DNA of 64,000 bases from the NCBI GenBank assembly GCA_947044365.1, contig OX345646.1, positions 4,263,327 to 4,327,326 on the forward strand, read 5' to 3'. Below the pieces are notes generated by a model. It saw nothing but the letters and a program-made list of their open reading frames with translations. It was not told the origin of the DNA and made no database searches. This DNA is from Petrosia ficiformis (lineage: Eukaryota > Porifera > Demospongiae > Haplosclerida > Petrosiidae). How positions within the stretch are numbered: position 1 is the first letter of the stretch; each line of letters begins with the position of its first letter. Shown in pieces: positions 1 through 10,636 of this stretch. Made by a program: the position numbers and the translations under genes.

Positions 1-3000
1 TCGTACTCATCAGCTTCATATATCTCGTTATTGAACAGCTATAAAGAGGAAAATCAAGTTATAATCACACCATTAATCCTTCCTTCTTGACTTCCTATCT
101 CCCTCATTATTTTAGATGTTACAACAGTAGTGTATACCTCATGCTGATTTCCTGATAATATCATGATAATCATCATCATCATGTTTTATTGGTACAGTCG
201 ACCACTTCACCTACATATGTAGTACTCTGATTTCGCCTACTCTCAGTGCCTACTTAAGTTATGATACAATTAACACTCAATCCTAAATCCTGGTTTCCAT
301 ATAGTATTAAATGTTCTTTCTCAGTATTGAGAGGTTGCAAGACTCTTCCTGACCACTTGAGAACAAAATTGTGAAGACCTTCAAGACTCAGTCTTGTGTG
401 GTCTTGTGAATAGATCTATTCACAATACAGTTCAACATTGAACAATACTGCTCACAACCATTCAATACCAAACATGTACTTGATAGTCAATATCATTGGT
501 CAGGAAGAGTCTTGCAATACCTCTCAATACTGAGAAAGAACATTTAATGCTATATGGAAACCAGGCTTTAAACACGATCAAGACCAGACCATATGAAAAC
601 CACCTTGCACATTTACAAAGACCTTCAATTATGATATATACATTGAAGAATGTATATAGTCACAACCTCTGACCTTCATAACCCTCAATGAATGTGATAA
701 CTGGTTTATGATATATTCATTGAAGAATGTACATACCACCTGATATTGTTAGCATTATTATTGCATAAACATACAACCTAAATTTTATTTTCTTTATAAA
801 TTATTCAATACCTGTTACGTACAAGACCTCACAAAACAGACCAAGACTGTTCAAGACCATTTAATACTACAAGTATATGGAAACCAATCCTAACAATGAT
901 ACTGACTAGAAAAATGTTACGGTATAATGACGACATATCTCACTAGGTTTAGTAGCTTTAGTTTGCAAAGTGAGACGATACCACAAAATCACAACCCACC
1001 CACTATTTATTAGTGTTAACTATAAATACATGTATAACTAAAACACCTTTTAGTAAGGAATTGCAACCTTTTAGTTAACTAAACTACAACTACATGTATA
1101 TCACATGTATATTGCAAAAATATAACTAACTGAAACGCAAAATGACGGGCACTTTTAGTTATTTAAAACCATTTAGTAAGTTTAATATAAGAGTTAATGA
1201 ACTATAACTGTAACTAAAATTTGAAAATCTATTATACTATAATTATAACTAAAAGTGGCCATTATTACTAGCAGAGAGTATTAAAGCTTGCCTTGACGGT
1301 AATTTTGCCTAATTGACCATGTGCATGTGCAGGAGGATGTAAGGTTTCCTTTAAACCAAAAAATTGCAATTTAGTTACAAAATTACACTGGTGTACAAAC
1401 TCTTTCTAGTTGTATACCTAAAATGGTGATTATTGACATACACGTACATGTACTAAAACACTACAATATTCTACAGTACATTAAGTTATTATGCTTCCCA
1501 CAGACATATGCCAATGTTTATATTCTTTAATTAGAACATACAGTAGAAACCAAAAAAAAGACAGAACGTGAACTTTTTTTGGTTTCTACTGTATAAATAA
1601 TGGGTAGTTGAATTCCCATAGTTATTTAGACTAGTGCTGTTTTAATCATTATATCATAACTCCTGTCCTTCATAAGTTTAGACTTACACATATTGTAAAT
1701 TTGTAAATTATAAAATTATTTTCTTCTTTTTCTCTCTACAGCAAAACCTGTTGTTGACAATATTAGAACATGTAGACTATCAATTAATACAGCATACATG
1801 TACAACCTTTGACTACCTAGAATGTATGATGTAGTGAATGTAATGACTGCTACACGAAGAACTACCTTTTTATTGTTATTCATAATTACTCGTTTAGTGT
1901 CAGTACAACAGAATTATTACAATCTTGTCATTTTGTGGTCAGTCAAATAATCTAAATACCTTAACGGTCTCATAATTAATCAATGAATCAACAGCTTTAG
2001 AACCAGAAATATTATCTGCTTTATTCATCTCAACACGAAAACGTGTTCTACAAAAGAAATATTTCATAACTTTACATAATTATTATAATTATTATTAGGG
2101 TTGTACCTATACTAGTATAGGGATCTGAATAGGTGCCTATATTGAAGATATAGGCAGAGTATCAGTATAGGCAACTGCATTGCTTATAAATTGCCTATAT
2201 AGCTTACACAATTTTTCAGGCTTTGCAGATTACATGTACATGTACATTATTGTCCAACTGCACAAGTACAATCTGAAGATATGTGCAACCAAGGCTGAAT
2301 ATACCTGTAACTACATGTACTTTAGGCTGAATGTATAGCACATGAAAAATAGAACAATTAACACTGTACCATGTGTGAACAGTTATAAATACAACTATAT
2401 ATTTCACACAGACAATATCGGATTGGATCTGCATATAGACCAATTAGATTATGAAATATAGGCATATAGGCATATAGGCAAATTGCTGTATAGGTGGAAC
2501 ACTAATTATTATAATATTGATTGTAATGTTACATGTACATGTACATGTATGTGAGAGCCATTGAATATATGTACTTCATAAAATAAGTTTTGCAATTATT
2601 GCCTAAAGGTGACTTACGATTAGTGCAATATTGCAACTACTCATTGATACTGTCTATGATAGCAAGAATAGGCTCATTTTTTTTTAAAGATGACAATTTC
2701 AATCCTTATCTTCAGAGCATACAGCTCAAAATTAAGTATTATAGTATTTTTCAACTGCATATATTATAACTATTATTTAATTGCAGAAACACAATATTTG
2801 CATTGTAATAATATTGGCAGACAACAATCATGTGATATGATTATTGCAATGTACATGTATGCATTATATTGAACTATTGCTGATCATGTGACCTGTGGCT
2901 AATCAGAGTACAGATAATGCGTCACATGATCGAACATTAAATCACTTATTGCACTTTGGCATGCAAAAAGTTAGTTATTGCACTTTTTGCTCACCTCTAC

Positions 3001-3050
3001 TAACGAAGCTGCTCCAACGACAGTGGTAGTTCACCAGATCATTAATAAAT
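1..3050. other. AT-rich stretch with no recognisable gene
   Basis: I see no coding region I can support. The stretch holds a foldback repeat (289-565), a block of short ATAGGC-containing repeats (about 2098-2500), runs of TACATGTA and poly-AT sequence. Short open frames here have no family resemblance and no splice context. A segment near 2,650-2,880 recurs near 27,380-27,600 and 58,520-58,790, so it is a dispersed repeat. Confidence 0.6.
289..565. repeat. Foldback element with ~67-bp inverted arms
   Basis: Positions 289-355 are nearly the reverse complement of 497-565; both contain CCTGGTTTCCATATAG-like ends and a GAGGTTGCAAGACTC-like interior. The arms enclose about 140 bp. There is no coding capacity. 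It looks like a non-autonomous foldback or MITE, and a partial end recurs near 880. Confidence 0.7.
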
Positions 3051-3053
3051 CCC

Positions 3054-3226
3054 TTATAACACACTTGACAGTGCATTGTGTGCTCCAATGTAGCACTTGG
3101 GTGGTTAATAAAGGTCTCGTTTACATAATGTACTCGCCTTTGCCTTGTGCATTATGTAAACTCAACCTTTATTGACCCGCCCTCGTGCTACATTAAAACA
3201 CGTAATCACAGTAAAGTGTGTTATAA
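3054..3226. repeat. Near-palindromic MITE or foldback, 173 bp
   Basis: The left half runs TTATAACACACTT ... TTTACATAATG and the right half returns CATTATGTAAA ... AAGTGTGTTATAA, with a GC-rich core. Almost the whole segment can pair with itself. It lies just downstream (transcriptionally) of an ABC transporter exon on the - strand. The open frame through it is an artefact of the palindrome. Confidence 0.7.
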
Positions 3227-3274
3227 CTTCGTATTACATATTACTCAACCCTAATAGGTAACAATATAACAAAC

Positions 3275-3363
3275 CTCCATCTTGTGACTGTGAAAGTGAA
3301 GGCAGCATAGACAGCAATGCTTCCCAAAGTCAGGAAAGCAAATGATGATCCACATCTATATGC
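3275..3363 (-). CDS. ABCB7-like: ABCB7/Atm1-like mitochondrial ABC transporter, internal exon (transmembrane part)
   Basis: This 89-nt exon is flanked on the - strand by an AG acceptor (TTTAG just above 3363) and a GT donor (GTTTGT just below 3275). It runs from phase 0 to phase 2 and encodes AYRCGSSFAFLTLGSIAVYA followed by AFTFTVTRW. It matches the region of ABCB7/Atm1 after the Q-T-G-A ... D-R-G-T-R segment, where vertebrate ABCB7 has Y-K-C-G ... V-T-R-W-R. Family members are inner-membrane half transporters that export glutathione-linked sulfur or iron-sulfur precursors for cytosolic Fe-S protein assembly; that role is family knowledge. An exon is expected between this one and the one at 20,407, but I could not find it. 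A second copy lies at 58,798-58,886. The ATPase domain is not in the window. Confidence 0.8.
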
Positions 3364-3840
3364 CTAAACAATGAAACAATTCAATGAAGTAAATAGAAGA
3401 GGATTGAAGAATATTTTGAGATGGAAAACACATACGAATTTACAAGTTTTATAATAGTATTTATACCATGCAGCATACTATGTACATGTATGATCTGACC
3501 AATCACATTGCTTTATATCAGGTCAAATAATCACTTACACACACATATACACTGTACACAACTTTTCCCAATCAATAATGATATTCATGACCTCCACTAT
3601 GTCTATATACTGTGAGATCATTATACTGATAAGTCCTGTATTATGAAATATGTCATTATAATCCACTAATCAAATTAAATTTTATTATTTATCTGAATGA
3701 AGGGTTCTGATTTGTAGATATTTGATAATGATTGGTTAAAAAAGTAATAATAAATGCATTCTAACATTGTTTGTATAGTTTTAGATATTGTGTATAATCA
3801 CTATACTATTATTATTATTATTATATACATGTAGTACATC

Positions 3841-4080
3841 CTATTTAACATAGTACAGAGGGGAATACCCTCTCAGGTGTTCTGCAATATTTAACAGACA
3901 GTAACCAGAGGGTAATTTACTCTGCAATATTTCTAAACATTTGCAGCAGACCAGAGAGGGTATTTCCCTCTGAATATTTGCAGTAGACCAGAAAGGGTAT
4001 TCCCCTTTGAATATTTGCAGTAGACCAGAGAGGGAATACCCTCTCTGGATCACTGCAATATGTAGAGCTGCCAATACCCC
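3841..4080. repeat. Short tandem repeat, ~60-bp unit
   Basis: About three to four degenerate units contain AATATTTGCAGTAGACCAGA and GAGGGAATACCCTCT. The block is slightly GC-richer than its surroundings. The minus-strand open frame across it is repeat-derived and not a gene. Confidence 0.6.
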
Positions 4081-4150
4081 ATCTCAAAACTGTAACTAAC
4101 TTATAATGTTACTATAGTAACTATAATGTTATTATTGATAATTATTAGTA

Positions 4151-4180
4151 ACAGGAAGTTGTCATAACATGTTATAAAAG
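4151..4180 (+). promoter_or_regulatory. Promoter of microprotein gene A1: ETS-like site plus TATA box
   Basis: ACAGGAAGTT (4151-4160) matches an ETS-type GGAA(G/A) site and TATAAAAG (4173-4180) is a canonical TATA box. The same two elements, with start-to-start spacing of exactly 22 bp, precede the class A genes at 48,565-48,594 and 63,518-63,547. A conserved TTTCAGTG about 30 bp after the TATA box is a likely initiator. Confidence 0.65.
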
Positions 4181-4350
4181 GGATGAATTTATATCATTTG
4201 TTTCAGTGTGAGTAAAACAAGCTAGTGGACTGAAGATAGCTGGGTCTCGAATAACAGTTTAATTTGCAATTTCTGTAAATTAAAGTGTCCTAAAGAATTA
4301 TTTATCTTAACAGACAATTGAGACTACAAGTGTAATATTGTAAAAGAAAG

Positions 4351-4820
4351 ATGTTCTTCACAGGTATGATATATTAGTATTATCATCATTAAAATTTTCC
4401 TATTAATGTAATATTTTATTACTAATACATAATGTAAAGTCTGTTCACATTCACAATGACCTAGTAGTATTCCATATTGATTAAAAATAAAACAGATTGA
4501 TTACAAACTGAGTAGTGACTAGTGACATACATCATAGGATATATCAAACAGTCGATATTATGTTATACATGTTATAACATGACATTATAATACACATAAT
4601 TATATATATCTTGAAATACAGACTGGAGTATACATGTTATTATATATGTACAGATAATACACTGAAGATAGTGATCATAATAGGAGGTGTAGTTACATTG
4701 ACTACCATTATCATGATATATACTATTAGTAGAGAAGAAGAGGAGTACATATATACACATCCAATTCCTGCTGAAGATGAGGGTAAAAATGGATTGTTAG
4801 TACTACCAAAGGGATACTAA
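4351..4820 (+). CDS. Class A single-pass microprotein (copy A1), two coding exons
   Basis: I do not recognise this family. Exon 1 is 4351-4363 (ATGTTCTTCACAG, donor GTATGA); exon 2 is 4654-4820 (acceptor TATGTACAG). The join is phase 1 and gives 59 residues starting MFFTDNTLK. Residues about 8-29 form one hydrophobic helix, residues 31-35 are R-E-E-E-E, and the tail is H-P-I-P-A-E-D-E-G-K-N-G-L-L-V-L-P-K-G-Y. The start was chosen because all class A first exons share this ATG and 13-nt length; an open frame running upstream of 4654 lacks a conserved ATG and lies in the intron. The 5' leader (about 4205-4350) follows a TATA/ETS promoter and contains a possible acceptor at 4313. A small membrane protein is inferred; the function is unknown. 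Confidence 0.7.
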
Positions 4821-5950
4821 ATACAAACGGTCACATTTACAATGTACTGTTATAATACTTATATAATTTATAATACAAATATTATTTAACGGTTAATATG
4901 CAGTAATTATGAATAACAGATCATTTTAGCTTGGGTAATTAGCATATTCATTAACTGACATTCATTCTTGTACAATATTATTAATAACTATTGTTGAAAC
5001 GCTTATCACCTTTTGTAAATAATATTATATTCATTAGTCATGTACATGGGTGCAAGCTTTCATATATAACAATAATTATTATTACAAGACTTGATATTGT
5101 TTATGCAATAATTGAATGAATATAATCACATGAATACACCTGCAAAATCTAATCAATAAAAATCACTAAAATGATCCAATTACTCATATTACCAAATCTT
5201 CCCATGCCTCTGGCTAGTGTCTAATTCTGTGGTTATTGAATGATAGTTACGTACATTAGCTAAATATATCCAACACAAACACTTTTATGCCTTTTATGCC
5301 AAACCAGTGATTCGCAACAACCTACCAAACTCTCTGTGGGGTACATGTATGTATATTTAACATTGTGTATCAAATTATACATTGACCATACATACCCATA
5401 AGATAATTAAGTGATGTAACAACTGAATAGACAATCTACATGTGTTTAATGATCCAGAGGCTATTGCTCTATGGTAGGGCATATTAAACATTATAGAAAT
5501 AGTCACATAGCATGACAGCTAGTCAAACTACATCATCTTTGTATTCTTCATACATCATGTAAAGGCACTCTCAATAATTATTACAAGACTTTATGCAAAA
5601 ATTGAATGAATATATTTACATTATTACACTTCTAAACTCCAAAAATCTGTTAACATGTTTTAACGAAAATTGATAAATACATTTACAGCCAATTATTTCA
5701 TTAATTCACAATGATAAATAACCCAAAGTGAGGTACATGTATTTGTTAGTCTCAGATGGATTCTATGTATGGATGTTCTGCTTATGAATAATTAGTAAGC
5801 ATGAAGCATTAATGTGTCAAGTTAATTAATTTATAACTGGATGTTCAGACAAGAAAGTTGACAATGGTAAAATTTAATAATATCACACGAGGATTAGAGA
5901 ATAGGGAAATAATCCAACACAAACATTTATAGACCAACCTAAAGGATTCA
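4821..5950. other. Intergenic AT-rich sequence, nothing recognised
   Basis: There is no supportable open frame. Parts, such as the blocks with ACAAGACTTGATATTGTTTATGC, recur downstream of other microprotein genes (for example 46,560-46,640). The sequence therefore looks like duplicated 3' flank. Confidence 0.5.
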
Positions 5951-6228
5951 GGTAACTATAGTCTATTCAACAGCGGAAAGAGTGCATCATCGGATTGTAA
6001 AATCAGTGGTGTCTCACGTGAGCATGTACCTCGTGTATACTCGCATGTCTTGGCAGGAAAATTTGAGAAAATGTTGCTGTGCTTATCGACCTGCATCTGT
6101 ATTTACAACTGAAAACACCAAAAGAAAATGAATCAAGAGCATCTCCAAGAGTATTACTAGTAATGGACATGACTATTTTGATTGGCAAAGTAAGAAACAG
6201 AAGTGCACCAGCTCTTACCTAAGTTATG

Positions 6229-6480
6229 TAAGATGACTGCTGAAGCCACTGGCTTCTCAGAGCGCACTGTCAACCGTGTCCTGCTGGAGAAGAGAATGCT
6301 GGATGAAGTTCATTTACATCTTCAAATAAGAGATATAAGGAAAGCAGAGAACATGTAGATGTTATGTTGGTCACAAGTAAAAGGTCATATGAACGAGTAT
6401 AATAAGAAATTCACTTTGTCTGCTGTGATTGATCTCACTTATGAAGGTTTCAGGAGAGTAAGACCTGAGAACGAACATCA
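6229..6480 (+). pseudogene. Possible remnant of a transposase-like helix-turn-helix coding region
   Basis: One frame from 6229 reads K-M-T-A-E-A-T-G-F-S-E-R-T-V-N-R-V-L, which resembles a helix-turn-helix motif (A-x-x-T-G-x-S-x-x-T-V-x-R) of DNA transposases. It ends in a stop after about 43 codons, and a later frame (D-L-T-Y-E-G-F-R-R-V-R-P-E-N) continues to about 6480. Base composition is less AT-rich than the flanks. No catalytic domain is visible. The start of the segment duplicated at 35,235 coincides with its end. Identification rests on a short motif only. Confidence 0.3.
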
Positions 6481-6999
6481 GCCATGTTAGAGATAAAGTA
6501 GAAGACCCCTAATGGTATTGCTGATAATTTATAAAAATGCATAGGAGAGTTTATTATTCATTTTGGAAGAGAATCAGATGAGTCATCAGAGGAAGAAAGC
6601 GGCAATTCAGGATCAGATGGCAGCATCAGAGAATACAAATAATAATAATATATAATAATTGTATTGCATTGTTTTATTAGAATTGTACTACTTATAAGCC
6701 ACTTGGTTTCAAGTATCTTGTAAATTCCTTTGCGTACATTATGGTACAATTCATATAGTTTATGATATGTGATCAATCACATATCAATGGTTCAGCAAGT
6801 TACGACAAGTGGAATGCTCTTTGTTGCATGTTAATACCACCATGTATAAGGAAGTTATAATTAAGTTAATTAACATTCGCAACTCTTTAACATGAATCGA
6901 CTATAAACACACTTTGTATGTTTATCAAATTATGAGTAGATCTATTGATGCAGACAAATAAGTTCTTATTTCCCTAATAAGACATTTGTGTAATTAATC

Positions 7000-7217
7000 C
7001 TACAGTACATGTCAATAAAATATCACCATACAGTAATAGTAATTACCTTAGTTCTACTGTCAGTATAGTATAGTAACTACTGTCTCACTACTGTGGTGTT
7101 CAATTGACAAGTACACCAATTACTGTTAAAACTACTGTTGCACTACTGTAGTGTGATAATGAAACTACTGAGTAATTACTGTACTGTATGGTGACTTTTT
7201 ATTGACATATACTGTAG
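7000..7217. mobile_element. MITE with ~36-bp terminal inverted repeats
   Basis: The left end, CTACAGTACATGTCAATAAA, pairs with the right end, which finishes TTTATTGACATATACTGTAG. The interior is rich in ACTACTGT repeats. The paralogous segment near 35,745 lacks it, giving an empty site. A fragment of the same family lies at about 27,050-27,165. It has no coding capacity. Confidence 0.75.
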
Positions 7218-7293
7218 CTATCTAAGGCTTTGTTTATACACACACTGTACATGTATATTATAATAATATGTCCTAATACATGTAGTCATAAGT

Positions 7294-7422
7294 TATCCTG
7301 CCAGTGGCAGTATAAAAACAGTTGCACTATATAATATCTATACAGAAAGCTACTGCACTGGATGACATAGAAGTGTCAAATTTTCTACAAAGAGAACCTT
7401 ACCATTATACTGCTACTAATAA
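7294..7422 (+). promoter_or_regulatory. TATA promoter and noncoding leader exon of gene B1
   Basis: TATAAAAA lies at 7311-7318, preceded by TATCCTGCC near 7294. The leader, probably from about 7340, ends at 7422 before a perfect GTAAGT donor. Equivalent leaders occur at 35,844-35,952 and 43,165-43,349, and diverged ones at 30,247, 33,401, 34,887, 58,046, 60,745 and 62,009. The leader contains only a very short upstream frame (ATG-ACA-TAG), so it is read as 5' UTR. Confidence 0.55.
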
Positions 7423-7520
7423 GTAAGTACCTACATGTATTAGTTAATAAATAAACTTGTAATATGATTGTTACTAACAGTTATATAATAATAAATAATT
7501 AAAAAATAATACATGCAAAA

Positions 7521-7745
7521 ATGTGTTTAATGCTCTATTGTAACATTGTAGATATTGTGCAGGGTTTCAGAAATCTTGTACCTGAGATGTTGTTGCATGT
7601 TGAAACGACATCTCAGGTACAAGAAGCCACCTCAGAGCGCCTAAATTTAATAACTTTCCTGGGGGAGCATACTCCTAGAATGCTCAGGTGCAGTTTGATT
7701 CACATGATCAATTCTTTCCTTTCCTTAACAAAAAATCCGGCATGA
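7521..7745 (+). other. Intronic segment with a strong hairpin and an open frame in both paralogues
   Basis: A 74-codon frame stays open here and at 36,013-36,237. The two copies differ by about seven replacement and two silent changes, which gives no sign of purifying selection. It contains a 16-bp perfect inverted repeat (CTTGTACCTGAGATGT ... ACATCTCAGGTACAAG, 17-nt loop) and a second weaker stem (CCTG ... AGCAT with ATGCTCAGG). It lies in intron 1 of gene B1. I favour a structured noncoding or transposon-derived segment over a protein gene. Confidence 0.35.
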
Positions 7746-7970
7746 AACATTAACCAAACAGTTTATTAATCTATATAACATAGAACAGAAGGGAACATAA
7801 TAAGCCTACAGCATCAGTCACTAGTCCTCACTGATCTCTACTGTACAATTAGAACTCTGGACTGCAACTCTGTTATAAATGTTAATATTATTATTATATG
7901 ATATTAACATAACAAACCTCACTGTACTATTAATACTGTATAATTCTCTCATACAGACTACATTTTAAAG

Positions 7971-8228
7971 ATGCATTTTGCAGGTAATCAACATATTCAT
8001 ACATGTATGATGAATTTACGTTATTAATAATATATTATTATTATTATTATTATTATTTTATTTACATGTGTATTTCATTATGATTATACAGAGGTAATGT
8101 TTGGAATAGGAGTGGTTGCTATGGCAACAGCAATATATTATATTGCAGCTCATAAAGACTATCCCCATTCCATTGCAGCTGTGGATAATGGGGAGAATGG
8201 AAAATTAATAATTTCTCAGAGACAATAA
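7971..8228 (+). CDS. Class B single-pass microprotein (copy B1), two coding exons
   Basis: Exon 1 is 7971-7983 (ATGCATTTTGCAG) inside a spliced block that begins at 7957 after CATACAG; exon 2 is 8092-8228. The phase-1 join gives 49 residues, MHFAEVMFGIGVVAMATAIY at the start, with one hydrophobic helix at about 5-24. A short K-D-Y-P-H-S-I linker and the family tail A-A-V-D-N-G-E-N-G-K-L-I-I-S-Q-R-Q follow. The leader exon is at about 7340-7422 behind a TATA box. Neither the helix nor the linker resembles class A, but the tail does. Copies B2 (pseudogene) and B3 (intact) share all splice sites. The family is unrecognised; membrane location is inferred. Confidence 0.7.
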
Positions 8229-8689
8229 GAAAAAGAAGTTGTTCACCTTCATTATACATACATGAACAATCATTAAATATTTGTAGGGTTTAGTTTATTC
8301 ATTTCACTTTATTGTCGTCAACTGATATTCATTATTCTATTATAATTATTTACTATTATACATACATTATATCAAGTTTAGTTTATTCATTATATTTTAT
8401 TATGTTGTCAAGTATGATATGCAGTATTCTGTCTATTCCAGCACATGTCAACTGCAACAGGATTTGTTTATATAAATATTGTCGTGTTTACTTAATTTGT
8501 GTCAATAGCTATGCAATGATAATGTTTTGATCTGTGCATGTAGAATTAATTAATCAGGGTGTGCCTGAGTACATATGTGAATTCTTCAAAACATCATCCA
8601 ATACTCATCATATAAGGACACTCAGTAGATAGCTATATAAGCTGATAACAATAGGGCTACATGTAAGTGCTGACCTACATGTACATGTA

Positions 8690-8937
8690 GGTCATAGTGC
8701 TACTAAAAAGTGAGTTACTATTAATTATGATTACTAACAGGTATAATAATATAGTATGATCACTATATAAATAACAAATTACATGGATTTTATATAGTGA
8801 TCATACACAATGCAAAGATAATCATTATGACAGCCATCATTGCTACAGTAACAGGAATCATTATACTATACATTAAAAGTTATGAAGATGATGAAGACTA
8901 CTACTCATATCCTATTCAAGCTATTGATATTATGTAA
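8690..8937 (+). pseudogene. Class C microprotein remnant (C1), tail replaced by satellite
   Basis: A leader end with a GTGAGT donor lies at 8709/8710. A class C terminal exon begins at 8834 after ATTATGACAG and reads A-I-I-A-T-V-T-G-I-I-I-L-Y-I-K-S-Y-E-D-D-E-D-Y-Y. It reaches P-I-Q-A and then stops after I-D-I-M, exactly where the 69-bp satellite begins, so the G-E-N-G tail is missing. No ATG exon is visible between leader and terminal exon. In that interval, 8754-8771 and 8789-8806 form an 18-bp perfect inverted repeat. Probably non-functional. Confidence 0.65.
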
Positions 8938-9479
8938 TAATAAGTAACAGTGAATGTAGTCACGTTTCACTATTTGAATATAATTATTATAGTATTGAAC
9001 ATGTAATAATAAGTAACAGTGAATGTAGTCACGTTTCACTATTTGAATATAATTATTATAGTATTGAACATGTAATAATAAGTAACAGTGAATGTAGTCA
9101 CGTTTCACTATTTGAATATAATTATTATTGTATTGAACATGTAATAATAAGTAACAGTGAATGTAGTCACGTTTCACTATTTGAATATAATTATTATTGT
9201 ATTGAACATGTAATAATAAGTAACAGTGAATGTAGTCACGTTTCACTATTTGAATATAATTATTATTGTATTGAACATGTAATAATAAGTAACAGTGAAT
9301 GTAGTCACGTTTCACTATTTGAATATAATTATTATTGTATTGAACATGTAATAATAAGTAACAGTGAATGTAGTCACGTTTCACTATTTGAATATAATTA
9401 TTATTGTATTGAACATGTAATAATAAGTAACAGTGAATGTAGTCACGTTTCACTATTTGAATATGAGTTAGTATTGAAC
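8927..9479. repeat. 69-bp tandem repeat, about 8 units
   Basis: The unit contains AAGTAACAGTGAATGTAGTC and ACGTTTCACTATTTGAATAT. The period is 69 bp (for example 8941 to 9010), a multiple of three, so a long minus-strand frame stays open through it. That frame is an artefact. The array starts inside the class C terminal exon. Confidence 0.95.
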
Positions 9480-9529
9480 ATTTAATAATGTAACCTCATT
9501 ATTACAGTGCATGAATATAATTAATAATT

Positions 9530-9760
9530 ATATTCCAGCTTTTCATCCAGAACAATCTTTCCACAGTCACCAGAATTGCACGCCATCTTTGCACGTTTTT
9601 TCACGTGGCTTGTAGAGGTGTGGCAGTTTTGAGTACGCATGCGTATAACCACGTTTCCACAATCGCGATAGTAGTTTTTAGCTATTGCTATCATGATAGT
9701 CACTCTGATGACAATGATAATCGCACTATCGCTACTATCTAATTATACTAAACTAGTAAA
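9530..9760. other. CpG-containing island-like segment
   Basis: This block is less AT-rich and has several CG dinucleotides (ACGCATGCG, ATCGCGATAG). It contains inverted GATAGC ... GCTATC words. It could be the end of a DNA transposon or a promoter; a short minus-strand frame (M-A-C-N-S-G-D-C-G-K) has no support. No call is made. Confidence 0.3.
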
Positions 9761-9779
9761 GATGAAAATTGTAATACAC

Positions 9780-10422
9780 ATTAATTTTATAAATAGTTAA
9801 ATATATCCAATCCAATACTTATTATAGAGACCAACCCATGGGATACTAAGTAACCACATATGACTCACTACACCTGTAATGCTGATTGGGAATGGTTGAA
9901 ATCTTCATTAAGCCCACAAACTAATACATCCAACCCAATACTCATACATGTATATACAAAGCCAAAGGGTTAATAAGTACCCAGATGTCCCTACAAATAC
10001 ATTTTGTAACTCCCTATAATTACACACCTGTATTATATTATAATCATAATGCTGATTTCAAATGTTTACATATTATTGAAATCTTCATTAAGCCCACAAA
10101 CTAATACATCCAACCCAATACTCATACATGTATATACACCTATAATTACACACCTGTACTTCCTGTAGTACATGTATATTATATAATCATGATGCTGATT
10201 TCAAATGTTTACATATTATTGAAATCTTCATTAAGCCCACAAACTAGTACATCCAACCCAATACTCATACATGTATATACAAAGCCAAAGGGTTAATAAA
10301 TACCCAGATGTCCCTACAAATACATTTTGTAACTCACTATAATTACACACCTGTATTATATTATAATCATAATGCTGATTTCAAATGTTTACATATTGAA
10401 ATCTTCATTAAGCCCACAAACT
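9780..10422. repeat. Tandem dispersed repeat, about 180-bp units, interrupted by the BEL element
   Basis: Units contain ATACATCCAACCCAATACTC, AAAGCCAAAGGGTTAATAA and TTGAAATCTTCATTAAGCCC. They continue after the retrotransposon at 16,294-16,640. Related units occur at about 38,000-38,150, 38,505-38,650 and 50,120-50,300. They have no coding capacity. Confidence 0.8.
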
Positions 10423-10427
10423 AATAC

Positions 10428-10553
10428 TGTACATGTTTAATTATGTGGTTATTCATTTAGTTATAATTAATTAAGTTTTGCACGTGTGATAGTTTTGCTA
10501 AAAACCATTGTTGAACTGAATCTTGTTAAATCCAGGGGGAAACTGTTCCTTCA
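10428..10553 (+). repeat. 5' LTR of the BEL/Pao element
   Basis: It starts TGTACATG and ends TTCCTTCA, and is base-for-base identical to 16,168-16,293 by eye. At 126 bp it is short for the group. Confidence 0.93.
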
Positions 10554-10554
10554 T

Positions 10555-10572
10555 TGGTCCACCGAAACGGAT
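10555..10572 (+). other. Probable primer-binding site of the BEL/Pao element
   Basis: TGGTCCACCGAAACGG begins one base after the 5' LTR. The TGG start is what pairing with a tRNA 3'-CCA would require. The tRNA species was not identified. Confidence 0.55.
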
Positions 10573-10636
10573 ACTACTGATTGGATTTTATATTGCTTAA
10601 CTAAATTGATATTGACTTTGTTAGTGCTCGTTATAG

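Larger units (their letters stand above)
6470..7960. repeat. Segmental duplication, paralogous to 35,235-36,920
   Basis: From the AGAACGAACATCAGCC-like start through the leader exon and intron 1 of a microprotein gene, this segment matches 35,235-36,920 almost collinearly. Differences are the MITE at 7000-7217 (absent in the other copy) and the 43-bp intronic repeat (one unit here, about eleven there). Confidence 0.8.

Noticed and set aside
4611..4653. Upstream extension of the class A frame (K-Y-R-L-E-Y-T-C-Y-Y-I-C-T)
   Set aside because: No ATG is conserved at its start (TTG in most copies), and the conserved 13-nt start exon joins in phase at the TATGTACAG acceptor, so this part is intron.
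8905..9453. 182-codon minus-strand frame made of a 23-residue repeat
   Set aside because: It follows from the 69-bp period of a satellite; there is no start context, promoter or codon bias.
9521..9703. 60-codon minus-strand frame in the CpG-containing block
   Set aside because: No splice or family support; noted only as a composition anomaly.
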